From NCBI GenBank assembly GCA_013400155.1, contig VXBM01000876.1:188461-252460 (forward strand): a DNA stretch of 64,000 nucleotides, in the 5' to 3' direction. The notes below the pieces were generated by a model. It ran no database searches and was not told where the DNA came from. It was given only the letters and a program-made list of their open reading frames with translations. Below are positions 1 to 12,329 of the stretch, one piece after another. The DNA comes from Helopsaltes ochotensis (Eukaryota > Chordata > Aves > Passeriformes > Locustellidae). Both the position numbers and the translations under genes were made by a program. The number at the start of each line of letters is the position of its first letter. Position 1 is the first letter of the stretch.

Positions 1-1359
1 CTATTTTATCCCAGCAATATTGCATTTTCTAGTCAATGTGTCTATGAAAGCAGCAGCAGGGAAGAATTGCAGACTTCTATCGCTCCAGCTATCTCCCACC
101 CATACATTCAGGCATCAAGAGCAATGGGAAAGCATTAACATAATTTTAGAACTCTAGACTTCTAAAGCCAGCAGTTCTTTGGCCTGTGTAAGGAAAGGCC
201 TGCCACAAAATTAGGACCATTTTTGGAAAGGAGACACTGGAAGTCAAGGCAGATGCAAACCCTCGGCCTACTATTATCCACATTTAGCGTGGGTAGTGAA
301 CAGGAGCTTAACTCAACTGTGTCCTTGACATAAGGTAAGATTTTTAGACACAAATGTAATTTTGTCATCTTTGGATTCTATCCCTAACTTTAAGGGATTG
401 AGACCTCAGTGGGGGCAAGAGTAGAAAAGAGTTGAAGCGGGAAGTGGGAGAGGAAGGGAATTAAGCAACCAAAGGCTGTACATAGTATTTACTGGGAAAG
501 CAAACATGTTTTGTGAAGATTACTATGGATATTAACTAGAGGTCAGACAGATTTAGGAGTGTATTTGTGAGATGGTAACTAGAACATCCTCATGACATTA
601 TTTTTTTACTTTTACTGTGATCAGTAAAGCTTCTTTTATTTGTTTCCGTCAGCTTATGTTAAGCCATCGTTGAAGAAAAAGAAAACAATCTGCTTTATTT
701 GCTTCATAAATATAATTATAAACTTGCCAGAACCAGGTTAGCCGCAAATTAACATGACAGCTACATTCACTTTCACATGGATTATTTATGAAGAAACTTT
801 GATGGTCTAAAGCTACTGATAGGACCAGGTGTTACTGTAGAAGCCAATAGAGTTGCTATAGTGACAGGCCACAAGAATGGTCTAAAAGGTATGATAAATG
901 ACAAACATCTTGCAATTTGCAAGCCAGAAAAGCTTGGCATTTAGGAAATACTTGCTACAGCTGGAAATTTATTTTCTCATATGGGAAAAGGCAGGTATAT
1001 TGTATCAGGGTTCACATTAAGCTGATATGCTCCCTTGGCTGTTTTATGCCTATAAACACTGTCTGTGGAGGAACTGAATTACTCCCTTCTGCTGTGCAGA
1101 TACAGATAGTGTCTCTTCCTTTCCTCTAAGCATTAGACTTAACAAATTTCCACAAGATGATTCTCCTCAGTACCTTTGGAATTACCAGTGTACGCTATCT
1201 GCAGTGGCACCAAATTTTAAATATTAAAAGTTCATTCACCTTTTTAGATCTCTGAGCTGCCGTGGAAACTGGTAGCAGGTTTTCCAAATAAATAATACAA
1301 CATAAACCTATTTTATACATCAGTTAACACTTCCAGGCTAAACAAAACAAAGGAGGGGG
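1..1359. other. Non-coding interval, no gene recognised
   Basis: AT-rich single-copy-looking sequence. Open frames are short (70 residues or fewer), lack recognisable domains and are interrupted on both strands, as expected by chance. No repeat family, RNA gene or strong motif cluster was recognised. Confidence 0.6.
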
Positions 1360-1408
1360 AAAAAAAAAACAAAAACAAACAAACAAAAAAACCCCAACCA
1401 AAACCAAA
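1360..1408 (+). repeat. A/C-rich low-complexity tract
   Basis: An A-run followed by CAAA units and short C-runs, ending in CCAA/ACCA-type units. It belongs to a group of similar A-runs with interspersed C that recur through the window, mostly with A on the + strand. No retroelement body was recognised just upstream, so its origin is unclear. Confidence 0.85.
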
Positions 1409-2837
1409 TTCAGAACCGTCATAGTAAAGAAAGTCTAGAAATTTTAGTAAAGCTGTTAGTAAAATCTCAGAGCTGTCTTTACAGTGTCAGATCTTCCTGT
1501 GTGATAAATGTTGCATTCATTGATATTTACATGTAAGAAGGTTCTTTTCTTTTCTTCCACCTACTGAATTGCAGGAGGTCAGAGACACGTTATGAATATT
1601 CTGACAAGGCTTAAGACAAGAGGTGGGAATCACAAAGCTAAGAAACGGCACTTTTTCAGCAGCGTAATGTTGAATATTGGCGGCAAATTAGTATTAAACT
1701 TTGAAGCAACACCTGCAGTACTACACCCCCATGCAGAAAACTTGAAGTCAGGGCAAACTAGTCAAACAGTACTTGAATGCTAGGAAAGTCACATTTCAAA
1801 ATGCTGTTGGCTGCAGTGGACACTTGAGGAGTCAACTGCAGTTCTCAGAGGTATAATATATGTAAGGTTCAAACTAATCTTTTTAAATTGCCTTCTGCAT
1901 TTTTCGTCTAAGCCACTTGTGTTACTTCCCCACTTGCTTGCTCTCTCCTTTCCACATCTTGTGGTAAAAAATACTAAACTTAAGTAGAAGTGGCTATTCT
2001 TACCTTCTGAACTTGTAAAACACCAGCACATGAACAAGCACCAAAACCTGCAAATTTCAGAAATCATCCTTCTCCCTGAAAATAAATTATAGTTTGTTAC
2101 TTCAGACATATGACGTGTCCTGGCTATGTTAAAGAAAGTCATCACCAAACTGACTATTTTAGGGACTGCAAAAGCAGCACACCCAACATGAGTTTTCAGC
2201 AAGCTGCTAGAAATATACCTCACAAAATGTTGAGTTGCATCTTCTGTAGCACACACAGTTATGCAAGAAGCATCAAAAGTAGGGGGAGGTGACAAGGGAC
2301 GAAAAGTGTGGAACCGTATTAAACCTCTACTCCAACTCAAAGGACTTTCATTCAACCGAAGTCAACTTTGCATCACAGAGAGTTGCTATAACTTCATCCC
2401 AAGCAGAGGGAGGAGGCAGAACTCCCACTGACTGAACTGAGAACAAGAAAAAGATTGAGGTTGTGCCCCCCATAATGCTGCATGTTACACAATTAGCCTT
2501 TTAATGCTCGCTTCAGTGCAGCCTCATTGCATGCCACGGAAGGAGTGATGCACACAGATCCCTCCTTAGGGGCTGTCTCTACTGGGTGGCTGCTTCCCAC
2601 CTTCACCTCCATCACAAATGATTACCAAACAACTTGCCCCTCCATTGCCATCTCTGCTTTTTCACTATCTCCTCAGGGCTCAGACACACCTTTTCCTTTC
2701 CCTCAGCCTCTGACAATGCTCTCTTCCACCACATGTCCTCACAAAACCCCACAGCCCTCAACAGGGTGCGATAATCCGCATCCCTCAGCAGGGAGATCCT
2801 CACTCCCTGCTTCTCTCTCTGTTCCTTGTGTGCCTTT
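1409..2837. other. Non-coding interval, no gene recognised
   Basis: Moderately AT-rich DNA. The minus-strand open frame at 1789-2355 (188 residues) shows no recognisable domain and has the irregular composition of a chance frame. The stretch at 2520-2830 is richer in C and T and has a 122-residue + frame rich in Ser, Thr and Pro, which runs into the CR1 element at 2838. I see no gene. Confidence 0.5.
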
Positions 2838-3119
2838 CACAGAATCACAAGGTTGGAAGAGACCTCCAAGGTCATCGAGTCCAACCCAGCCCTAACACCT
2901 CACCTAAAGCATGGCAACTGAGTGCCACGTCTAGGCTTTCTTTGAACACATCCAGGGGTGGTGACTCCACCACCTCCCCGGGCAGACCATTACAATATTT
3001 TATCACCCTTTCTGTAAAACACTTCTTCCTTACATCCAACCTATATTTCCCTTGGCTCAGCTTAAGGCTGTGTCCTCTCTCGTTCTGTCAGTTGCTGCCT
3101 GGAGAAAGAAATCAGGCTT
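2838..3119 (-). mobile_element. CR1: CR1 LINE, 3'-terminal fragment
   Basis: CR1 is the dominant non-LTR retrotransposon of birds. Most copies are 5'-truncated and keep only the 3' end. On the + strand the copy reads as the reverse complement: CACAGAATCAC, then GGTTGGAAGAGACCTCC, then AGGTCATCGAGTCCAACCC. These are the hallmark 3'-terminal CR1 motifs. Further on come a GGTGGTGACTCCACCACCTC stretch, a TTCTTCCTTACATCCAACCT stretch and a GTTGCTGCCTGG end. Similarity seems to stop near 3119, so the copy is strongly 5'-truncated and has no coding capacity. Divergence from the remembered consensus is modest. It overlaps chance open frames that should not be called as genes. Confidence 0.9.
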
Positions 3120-3542
3120 GGACTGACCTAGCACTTGAAAAAGGGAGCTTTGCTAACTCCTGTAGGCTGCTGGCTGAACTCACAGTATCTGCCTGTCTGG
3201 TCTATGTCTGGATTTTTACTTATGAATTGGGTCAAAAGGACTCAAAAGAAAATAAACACAGGTGTATCCTCATCCTAGCCATTGGTCATACAATGGGGGA
3301 TGTGGTAGGATGTACTATACTGTATTGCACAGTGCAAGATTCAGAATATTTTAAAGGTTTTTGAAAAAAAAAATTAACAGCTTTCTATCTCAATATCTCT
3401 CTTCCAAACACTGGAATATTCATGTTCTCTACTTTCTTCTCTAAATTCTGTTAATTTTACATGAGACACCACATAAAGCACTCAATGATCTCATGGACAG
3501 AAAACTGCAATTTCTCTGGTTTTCATTTTTCCATATCAATAG
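3120..3542. other. Non-coding interval, no gene recognised
   Basis: Sequence flanking the CR1 copy. An open frame running out of CR1 to 3364 is not gene-like. Nothing else was recognised before the A/C-rich tract. Confidence 0.55.
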
Positions 3543-3611
3543 CAAAAAAAACCCCAAAAAACAAAACAACAAACAAACAAACCAACCCCAAAAAACACAA
3601 ACAACAACAAC
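3543..3611 (+). repeat. A/C-rich low-complexity tract at gap edge
   Basis: A-runs broken by C, CAA and CAAA units, ending in a short (CAA)n run directly at the run of N. The repeat probably continues into the gap, so its true length is unknown. Confidence 0.85.
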
Positions 3612-3741
3612 NNNNNNNNNNNNNNNNNNNNNNNNNNNNNNNNNNNNNNNNNNNNNNNNNNNNNNNNNNNNNNNNNNNNNNNNNNNNNNNNNNNNNNNNN
3701 NNNNNNNNNNNNNNNNNNNNNNNNNNNNNNNNNNNNNNNNN
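3612..3741. other. Assembly gap (130 N)
   Basis: A run of exactly 130 unknown bases. It begins inside an A/C-rich low-complexity tract and resumes in ordinary sequence at 3742. Open frames translated through it are meaningless. Confidence 0.99.
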
Positions 3742-6700
3742 TTAACTAAAACAACAGAAACTGCTAGAATTTAAGAAGTCTGGAACAGTCTTATAACCCC
3801 AGAAACTTGTGACCTTGTAGTGCACTTTGCAAAGACAAAACACATCAGAGGTCTGAACTCAAATGAGCCAACCATAAAAATATTAAGAACCTTTTAGACT
3901 TTAGACTTTTAAGAATCTTTTAGACTTCAGTGAAATCTCTGTTCAAAGCTTCAACATGTATAAGTTTTATATGTCTGCAGTACTTCAGGGTTTTTTATTT
4001 GTTTTTCTAAAGACCAAACACAGACATGAAAAATATTTATCATCATAGAGAAAAGGAAATGGATTGTTAATGCTATATGAAAATGTTATTTACAGAGGAA
4101 AACCAAAGTGCATTATAGGCAGAAAGCCAATATTTTTTGAATTGCTTTGCAAAAGCAATATTCTCCAATCAAATGTATTTTAACTATGCTTGCTTTGATT
4201 TTCTTTTAATTTAAAAAGGCCCTTTTCAATAAAACCACTACTTCTTTTAGTTCCTCATAAGATGTTGTGGTTCAGAGAGACTGAGCGACTGAGACTGGAT
4301 AATAACAAAATATTAACTGGTAACACACACCTTTCTTGTTTACAACACCAAAGTTTAGCACAGGACACACCTTAGATTTAAATTCTCTACAATTTGAAGA
4401 GAGAACAGCGTTAAAAAACATAAACCATCATTCACTTCTAGGTGGATTTAGAATCAGGGTTTTTTTTACAAGGATGCTAAAATATTCCTCTACTTAAGAA
4501 ATACTCAGAGGTTGTATTTCAATATTTAATAATAGGAGAGGTGGAACAAAACATTTTGTTCTGCCTGGTACTGAATAATTTAGCTTTATATTGATCTTTA
4601 CAGACTTATTTTCAATATTTGGTTTTAAAATATAGCTACTGAAATCACTTCTGGAGATGCAAAAGACAAAAAGGAAATATGTATAGACAAGTTTTTAATG
4701 AATACAAATGTAAAATACAGTTTTGGATAAACTTTTGGTAAATGTTCTTTGCCAGATTCCACCAAGTATTCTTACTATTTTCTTCCACTATGTAATAAAA
4801 TTTTAATGTGTTGGTTTGCAGAACATCCCAAACAGACTACCTATAATTTCTATTCTTTTCAGATTAAAAAAAAAAAAATCCATCTTAAAATCACAGTCCA
4901 TTTGCAATCTCTCCATATCATAATTCAGCTTTTATTTTTATCATTTTCTTTTGTGCCCTATGTGGCAGAATTATAACACTGTATACTGAATAGAACAGCT
5001 TGAAGACTTGCAAAGGTGTTTCTTATTATGTCAAATTACTTTTCTCCCACTCAGAACCATCCTAAGACCAGCCTATTTTACAGTTCCCGTGCAAAGAACA
5101 TATATTAGAATTTTAAATTGAAGGCAGAAAAAAAAGCCCACAAACAAATCCTTATTTCTAGACTTCCTTATGTGTCTTACTTAGAGCAATTTTATCCTTT
5201 AGTCTTTCTGTTGTAAAGACTGTGTTTTAGTATACAATGTAAGGTAACGACAATTTATTTTTGTTCTGTTTGCACAACAAGAAAGTAGATATAGTAGATA
5301 AATTAATCACTGTAAAACATTCACTGAATTCTGCAATTAGAGCTTTCTTATTGAACGACTGCATTCCCACAAAATGCTTTTATAAATCTTTATTTTTAGA
5401 TGGAACAGCATTACCCACCTTGCATAATGCATTCTTTATGCACCAGGAGCAAAACAGTAGCAAAATTAAGCGCACAGTCCACAAAGCAATAATTTTGGGT
5501 TATTACAGGTGATCATTCACAGGGATGGAGCCTAAATGGGTACAATAAATGCGTGTACACGGCCCCTGTAAGCCACGCTTCCGTGTGCTCTGTGAGCGAG
5601 GGGCTTGCAAAAAGGCCTTGCTCTGAATATACAAAAGCATGACAAATATTTAATTGTCCTGTTCCTGTGAAAATGTACCGCGTGTGAACTGGACCAACAA
5701 AGGAACTGCTTGTAGACTCCTTTAATGGCTATCTCTTCTAAAGGAGCCCGGTTCCAAGAGAGGGGAGAGCTTACAGACACAGGCTGAGATCAAAGCAGAG
5801 TTAGTTTGGGGCTCATGTGAACCTCAGACTGATTCCTTGTAGGGATTTCTTTCAAAGGCTTATGGCCTTCACTCTTGGATAAAGTTTAGGAGAATATAAT
5901 GACTTAATTCCAAGACGCCCAAGTCCTGAGAAATCCAGTAACTGATTCATGATCATCTTTCTTCAAAACAAAACAAACAAAGAAAAAGAAATTCACCACA
6001 GATATACTTTGGATAAGCATTATTTTTACAGTGCAACAATATTTCATTGAAGAAATATGATAATTATACAAATTACCTTTTTCCAGTGAAAAAATAATTT
6101 TTTTAAAAATGTTGCTGATCAGAATATGAAGATCAAGGAGAAAACACCTGTGTAAAAGCAAAAAAAAAAAAAAAATTATAAACAGCAGGAGAATACGAAG
6201 CATTTCCATATATATTCAAAATACTTTTTGTATTGTCAAGAATCAGCTTACACCAAAGAGGTTTAAAATGAATCATACAGAATATCTGGCTGGAAAATGT
6301 AAAAGTAAGTTTGGAGTATTCATAGGAAATTCTGAAATTAAAAAAAAATAAAAAGCCAAATAAGAGGCTAAAAAGTTAACAGAAGCCTGAAGAAAAATAC
6401 AATTGAAATCTCATAAAATTAGAGCTTCACTTCAATGACAAAATATAATTCAACTAAGCAATTTTAAATGGTTCCTAACATAGATGCCTTCACAATGCCA
6501 GACCATGATTCAAAATCAAATGATTAGAATATACTTCTTCAGATTACTTCTATTCATCACTATTTGATTTCACTCCAGAGTTTCAAGTCTGTCTTGAGAT
6601 ATTAGGTCAATTTACTAATTAATTCTCAAAGATAATGGCTTCAGATGCACTTCATAAGAATACATTTGTTCTACGAAAATAAAATAACATGAGAATCTTA

Positions 6701-9146
6701 ATAGTTTTAATTCATATTTCTGCTAACCTGGCTATGAAGTTATGTCAAGTTGACAAACTTTTTGCATGCAGAAGAATTACAAGTCTTTGATACTCTAGAA
6801 TAACAAGGAAAATCCATTTCTTGACAGCTTCACCTATAGAAATCATAAAATTCCTTGTTTGTTGTTCCACGTGCAGCATATTTTAAATTATTGGGAGTTT
6901 GTTGATGCTTAATTATAATGGGTGACCACTGTGGTGGTGCACAGAAATGATACAGAAGGGGTCAGAAGAAGTCTCCATGTAGCTTTATGATCAGAATTTA
7001 GGCATTACAGGCATGCAGGACCTCAGCCTCTACGCAGGCAGTCACGGTTCCACGAGTGGCAGCTTGAAGGCAGAAGGAGCCCGAGGCAGCACTCAGGGGA
7101 ACAGGCTGACACCAGTCAGACTCCAGCAGTGCACGGGAACAGACGGGAGGACAACACTGCCAGCCTGTACCAAAGGCAGCTCTGAGTCAGCAGGAGGCCC
7201 CAGAAACACGGCGGGGTCGGGAGCTTGGAATGTCGTCCAGGCAGCCATAGCTGATCCGTGCCTGCGCTGAGGAGCAGTCAGAAATCGGTTTGTGGAAAGG
7301 CAAAAAAGAACCTCAGCTGCTACAAAACCGTTTTATACTTATTAGAGTTTCGTACTTATTGTTCATACTTAGCTTCACAGCCACGACTGCGCAAGTTGAC
7401 GATTGAGTTCCACGATATTCTTCATCCTGACTCAACAAACAAAATGCACGTGCACGGTTTCAGACTGCAATCAACCACAAAGAAAGACCTGACTTGGAAA
7501 GACTAAACAGTTAGACTTTGTCCAAAGTCACATGGGGGTTTTTGAGCCCAATTATACCACGGTAGGTCCAACACACTAACCTAGTTTACAGTGAATACAG
7601 CACATTTCAGGATCTATTTTGTGCCTATGCTTATTTATTCATCCCATATCAAGGAATGTTGTCGCATTAGGTATCAACTGGGCTCAGTTTCCTGACTTTT
7701 ATGGTACCTGGCCAATAGTTATTATCCTAAAATTCAGCAAAAAAGCGTAACCATTAACTGCAGCTCTCAGGGTATCACAAGACATGAATTAATCATCTGG
7801 CTACTTCAGGTGTTAAAAAAACCTGCCTGAGTAATTATACATAGCATAGCCAAAAATGTAATCATATTCTATGGAATACCACAATGTGATTCATGTGTAG
7901 AACCTTTCTGGGCACTATCTATAACCTATACTTTGGGAAATACAAACTCAGAAATTCATCTGAAGCCTGACAAGCTGGTGGTGTACTTTAATTTATGGGA
8001 ATGATGGTTAAAGGTGATCTGAACAAACAACTGAGAATTGAAGCAGTAATTAGTGGAAGCAGGGAAGTGTGGAATGATTAGGGATAAATAAAATGAAGTC
8101 ATTTTCTACTGGAGGGTGTCAGAAAGGTTCTTAGGGAGAATTTTTAAATGATTTGAAATTGTTTTATGAAAATTCAGTATTATTATATGGATTAACGATC
8201 CATTAATGTCTATCATTTATAATCATAATAAAGTTTACTACTTGAAGCTACGTAAAATAATGGTGTATTTAATATATCACCATGAAGATGGAGCACCAAA
8301 CTATTGCAGTTAACTGCTTATATATGCTGGGCAATAGGCTTCTTCATTACGTCGTAAAGTACGTAAGAGCTTCAGAACTCGCAGTTCCCCCTCCTCAGTT
8401 CCCTCATATTCAATATAATACCTGAGTTATGCACACTGTCCTTAGGACTTAAACCTCCTCTTATTCTTTCTTCATTCTGAAAATAGTATCAGAGGAGGAT
8501 GTGACTTCATTTCCTCACTTCTAGAGCTTCACCAGCACAGTAACCCCAGCAACTCTCTGCGTGAAAGTGTAGTGTCATTTGGGTGGCTCATTCAGATATG
8601 AGGACCCACATTCATTGCATTTGCTAAGTGACAAGATTGATAAGACATTTTAAAGTATACTGAATTAAAACATTCCTTTCTTTCATGAAGGGACTAAGTT
8701 GTTGGTAAGGAAATAAAAGAAAGCAAAATAAATAAATACCAGTGCCACAGTGCAAATGCACCATCTATGTTCTCCAATAACCATTGCCAAAGCTTTATGC
8801 AGCCTTGACCACAGCTGGGGAAGCAGTGCATGGATATTTAAGCTCAGACCTAAATGATGCTGAAATTTTCCAGGTCAGCTAGATGTGCTAGACTAAGACT
8901 ACAGAGATACTGAAATAGTAGCTCAGCTTGTTGAGTGCAGAAGAAAACTGAGGTATCCAGTAATGCACATCACAAGGTCTTCATTTGGGTGCTTCTCTCA
9001 AAAGGGAAGAAATCTTATCATTAGTTTTGTTGAGGTGATGTTGACTCTAGCTGCAACCTTCAGAACAAAACAGGTGTTCCCACCCAACAAGGAATGCAGT
9101 AGAGACAAATCAATAATTGTATAGCATGACTCTTACCAGATTTCAC
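3742..9146. other. Non-coding interval, no gene recognised
   Basis: AT-rich DNA with short A-runs (for example near 6162-6176). An imperfect 26-bp tandem duplication lies at 3883-3929. Two locally GC- and CpG-richer patches occur at about 5540-5770 and 7010-7270. A small inverted repeat, TTACG-T-CGTAA, lies at 8347-8357 and is followed by TACGTA. No exon, RNA gene or transposon was recognised. Confidence 0.5.
3883..3929. repeat. 26-bp imperfect tandem duplication
   Basis: Two adjacent units share the core AAGAAYCTTTTAGACTT. The cores begin at 3885 and 3911, which gives a 26-bp period and about 1.8 copies. The unit is AT-rich and of no recognised family. Confidence 0.75.
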
Positions 9147-9212
9147 TTTTTTTGTTGTTGGTTTTTTTGGGGTTTTTTGGGGGTTTTTTTGGTTTTTTTG
9201 TTTTTTTCCCCC
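9147..9212 (-). repeat. T/G-rich low-complexity tract
   Basis: T-runs separated by G-runs of two to five bases. It is the reverse-complement form of the A/C tracts seen elsewhere. G-runs are too few for a confident three-tetrad quadruplex. It resembles ciliate-type telomere repeats only superficially. Confidence 0.85.
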
Positions 9213-9333
9213 ATGTAGAAGTGGACAATAGAAGTTAAACAATAGTCTTCATCCCTCCAAAAAAGACAACCTGGGACTTGAGAATATATTACAAGAAGTA
9301 TAATTTTCTACGGGACAAGTGGCAACCTCATGT

Positions 9334-9395
9334 CAGCTGCAGCTGTGACCCCCTTGAGTGGGGCGGGGGGCCACATTTCTATTGTCCATGGTAAC
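9334..9395. promoter_or_regulatory. Cluster: double E-box, GC box, RFX-like X-box
   Basis: Within 62 bases there are two abutting CAGCTG E-boxes (9334-9345), a GC-box-like GGGGCGGGGGG run around 9359-9370, and a near-palindromic TTGTCCATGGTAAC (9382-9395). The last closely matches the RFX-family X-box (GTTGCCATGGCAAC type). Such motif density is unusual in the surrounding AT-rich DNA and suggests a small regulatory element. This is motif matching only; binding is not shown. Confidence 0.35.
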
Positions 9396-9990
9396 ATAAC
9401 CTACAGTGTGTTCAGGTGGGTATTTCACAGCAGTAATTAATGCTGTAGTTATTTTCTATGATTGCTTCCCATAGTCTCCAAAGAAACTAAAGCCAATGAA
9501 ATGGTTTAATTCAGTGAACTGAATTTAACCTGATCCTATCACAGTGACATTGATTGCGGATGTGTTGCAGCTATTCTGGGATAAATTAGACCTGATTTGC
9601 ATATGAATAGAAAATCTGAGATGCTTCCAAAGTTCAGAAATTGAATTTGATTCATAGAACTTTTGAAGCAAGAAAAGACTAACCAATCTGACCTGTTGTG
9701 TAACAGCACAAGGCATGATAGGCATGCAGATCCTTGCTCTGATTCAGCCAATTTATGTGCAGACAGGCCTTCAGAAGTGCAAACGGTAACTATTCTGAAT
9801 TACTATGTCTGACAAATGTGCCTAAAATTTTCAAAGTGGATATTATTTCTAGGAAAAACTGGCATTAATATTTCTCATCTTGGATAGAAATCCTGCAAGA
9901 CCAACTTCTGGTAATTTTGTCATTTTTTTCCGTCACCTGCTGCAGGTGTTATCAGTTGGGGAGACGAAAAAAAAGAAAAAAAGACTGTAA

Positions 9991-10010
9991 ATTCTTTCAT
10001 ATTCTTTCAT
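9991..10010. repeat. 10-bp perfect tandem duplication
   Basis: The unit ATTCTTTCAT occurs twice in direct succession. It is likely replication slippage. Confidence 0.9.
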
Positions 10011-11908
10011 ACTGCATCTGACAGAGAACTAAAATGAAACTCTACTACTTGAGTACTACCAAAATGTTGAAAATGTAGCTACAGATCTCATTCAGCTCCT
10101 CAGTCTGACAGTGCCACATCTTGATGTCCAATGTTAAACAATAACAACTCTGCATTATTTAGGTCTCTACCACTGCACAATGCATCCATTGGCAAACTGC
10201 TTCCTTGAACAAACAGTCTCCCACAAATTTGCTATTGTTTCACTGTCATCATAGTTTAGACATTAGCTTCGGGCATTCTTCAGGAATGGGATGTCTAACT
10301 ACCACAAAAAGAAGATACCAGTCAAGATATAAGATAGAGGTTTGTTGAGTTTGAGGATTGTTTTTTGCAGCTTCATCCATTTTTGTCTTGTTCTTGCCGC
10401 AAGTTTCACAGTGTTTCTTGTAAGACCTGTACCTTTTCTTTCCTTTTGTTAAACTGGCAGCTTCTGCTTGCTAGCACATGGTTTTGTTTCCCTCAGGAGA
10501 ACAGCAACAAAAAGGCAAAACCAAAAGGCCGTAAAACATCCTTGCTTTTGCTTCTGCTGTAATAAGCTCCAGCCCATCTAGTTACAAGGCAGCAGGTATC
10601 TCTTCTAACATCTCATCTTTCACATGTTTTTAAAGGAACGTACTTCAGGTCTTAGAAACTTTTTGGATGCAACCGCTAGCACTACTATGCAGTAATCCAC
10701 TAAATATCAAAGCAACAGCACCATTTTATCTTCTTTGGAGCCAATGAATGGATAAGCCCAAAATCACAGTATTCCTAGGGACAGGATTGTCACTAATGAG
10801 CAGGAATATTGGTGTGGTGCCATGTCCCTTTTGCTGGGCTCCACTGCAGAGAAGATAATCAGGAAAAAAAAAAAAAGGACAGATCTGTGATGTCCCTAAG
10901 TTCCAGAAGCTCCTATTTGCCAGTAAGCATCACCAGGGCAAAAGGCTTTAATTTTCTCTAATTCGTGAAGCAAATCAGCCTGGCCAGTGGCCAATTTTTG
11001 AGCAGTAGCTCAAAGCTAGCTGACTCCATCACAGTACATTACACTATGCTAAAGCTGCACTCTGCTAAATCAGAAGACTTTCTCTGAAATTATGAAAGTG
11101 AATTCTCTTAAAGTTTCCTACTAAGAAATAGCAAATATGGAAAAAAAAATCCAACATATAAACAAAACAGAAATCCTCCTACCTATAAGACTGTATGCAA
11201 CTGACAGATTTTAAAAGTTATCAATTATGTGTGCAGTGCTGACTCCTAAGCAATATTTGTCTATGGTTTTAAAAGGTTAAGAATTAAGATGTTGAACTAA
11301 ATTCTAGTTAGCTATGGGAAGATGAGTGGGGTGAGAAACAATTGGCTTATTACAGAGCTTGAAAGAGAGCAATGAAGAGGGAAAGAAGGCCCTTGAAGTT
11401 ATTATTAGGTTGCAAAATTTGTGAACTCAATAGAATCTATGGCAATCCAATTTAAATCCAATTCATATCAATTTTTAGTGATTTCTTTCTCATATAAAAC
11501 TAAATCAATGTAATATTGAACTAAATTAATAAAAGTCTCCATATGGGAAGCTGCACAGTTTTAAACAAAAGAGCTCTAAAAATGACATCATCAAAAGCAA
11601 TGCAGCTCATGTGAAACCAAGTGATAAGATCATCTGCTGATGAATAGGAACAAGAGACGCAGTAGAGACAAAGAATTATTTGATCAGTTTGCACACAATC
11701 TGTTCTATTTCTGAATATGTGGTAGAGGACCTAATTGTTATCCCTGTTCTTTGGAAGTCCTTTTGCAAAACTCACTGACATTGGTAAGGACAGCAGCAGG
11801 CCCCTGCTATTGATTGCTTCCTCCTTTACAAGGCCACAGGCAGGCTCCCAGTAACCTAATGCAAACCCAGATCCTAAGAATATCTGGTTAAATAATGGAT
11901 GAACTGTG

Positions 11909-11924
11909 ACACACACACACACAC
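11909..11924. repeat. (AC)8 microsatellite
   Basis: Eight uninterrupted AC units. Potentially polymorphic. Confidence 0.95.
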
Positions 11925-12329
11925 ATTGTGTATAATCACAGTGAAATCTCTGATATTTCATGGGTAACTCAATTAGGCAGTTATAGTCTAATTGCATTAG
12001 AGCGAGTCTTACTTACCGGGCTTAATTCTTAGAAAGGCTGTCAGCCAGTCCTCACTCTCCTCTGTTATAGTTCTGGGCTTATTCATGCATCAAGACTTAA
12101 AACTTCCAGGAAATCATCACAGATGATGGAATGGAGCGGTAGTGTCCTCTCATTACCAAATCTCTATCCCAGATGGCTTGGCAGTAACCTTCCTCCAGGT
12201 CCTGCTGTCTGACAGGAGCTTCATCCGAATTACCCTATCCCAGGCTCCCGGACACCTTCCTGTGCTCTTTCCCTACACATCAGGCACCAGTTCTGGCTAT
12301 CCCTCACCCCCCTGGAGCAGGATGGGGCC

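Larger units (their letters stand above)
9396..12329. other. Non-coding interval, no gene recognised
   Basis: AT-rich DNA with a perfect octamer motif ATTTGCAT (9595-9602), a perfect 10-bp tandem duplication (9991-10010), a short A-run near 10866 and a CA microsatellite at 11909-11924. Open frames are short and unrecognised. Confidence 0.5.

Noticed and set aside
1789..2355. 188-residue open frame, minus strand
   Set aside because: No recognisable motif or family and irregular composition. Most likely chance.
2828..3364. 178-residue open frame, + strand
   Set aside because: Runs antisense through a CR1 3' fragment and its flank. Transposon-derived artefact.
3461..3774. Two open frames crossing 3612-3741
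   Set aside because: They are open only because the run of N is translated as unknown residues.
9147..9212. Telomere-like or G-quadruplex sequence
   Set aside because: G-runs are few, irregular in length and separated by T-runs of varying length. It is not a vertebrate TTAGGG array.
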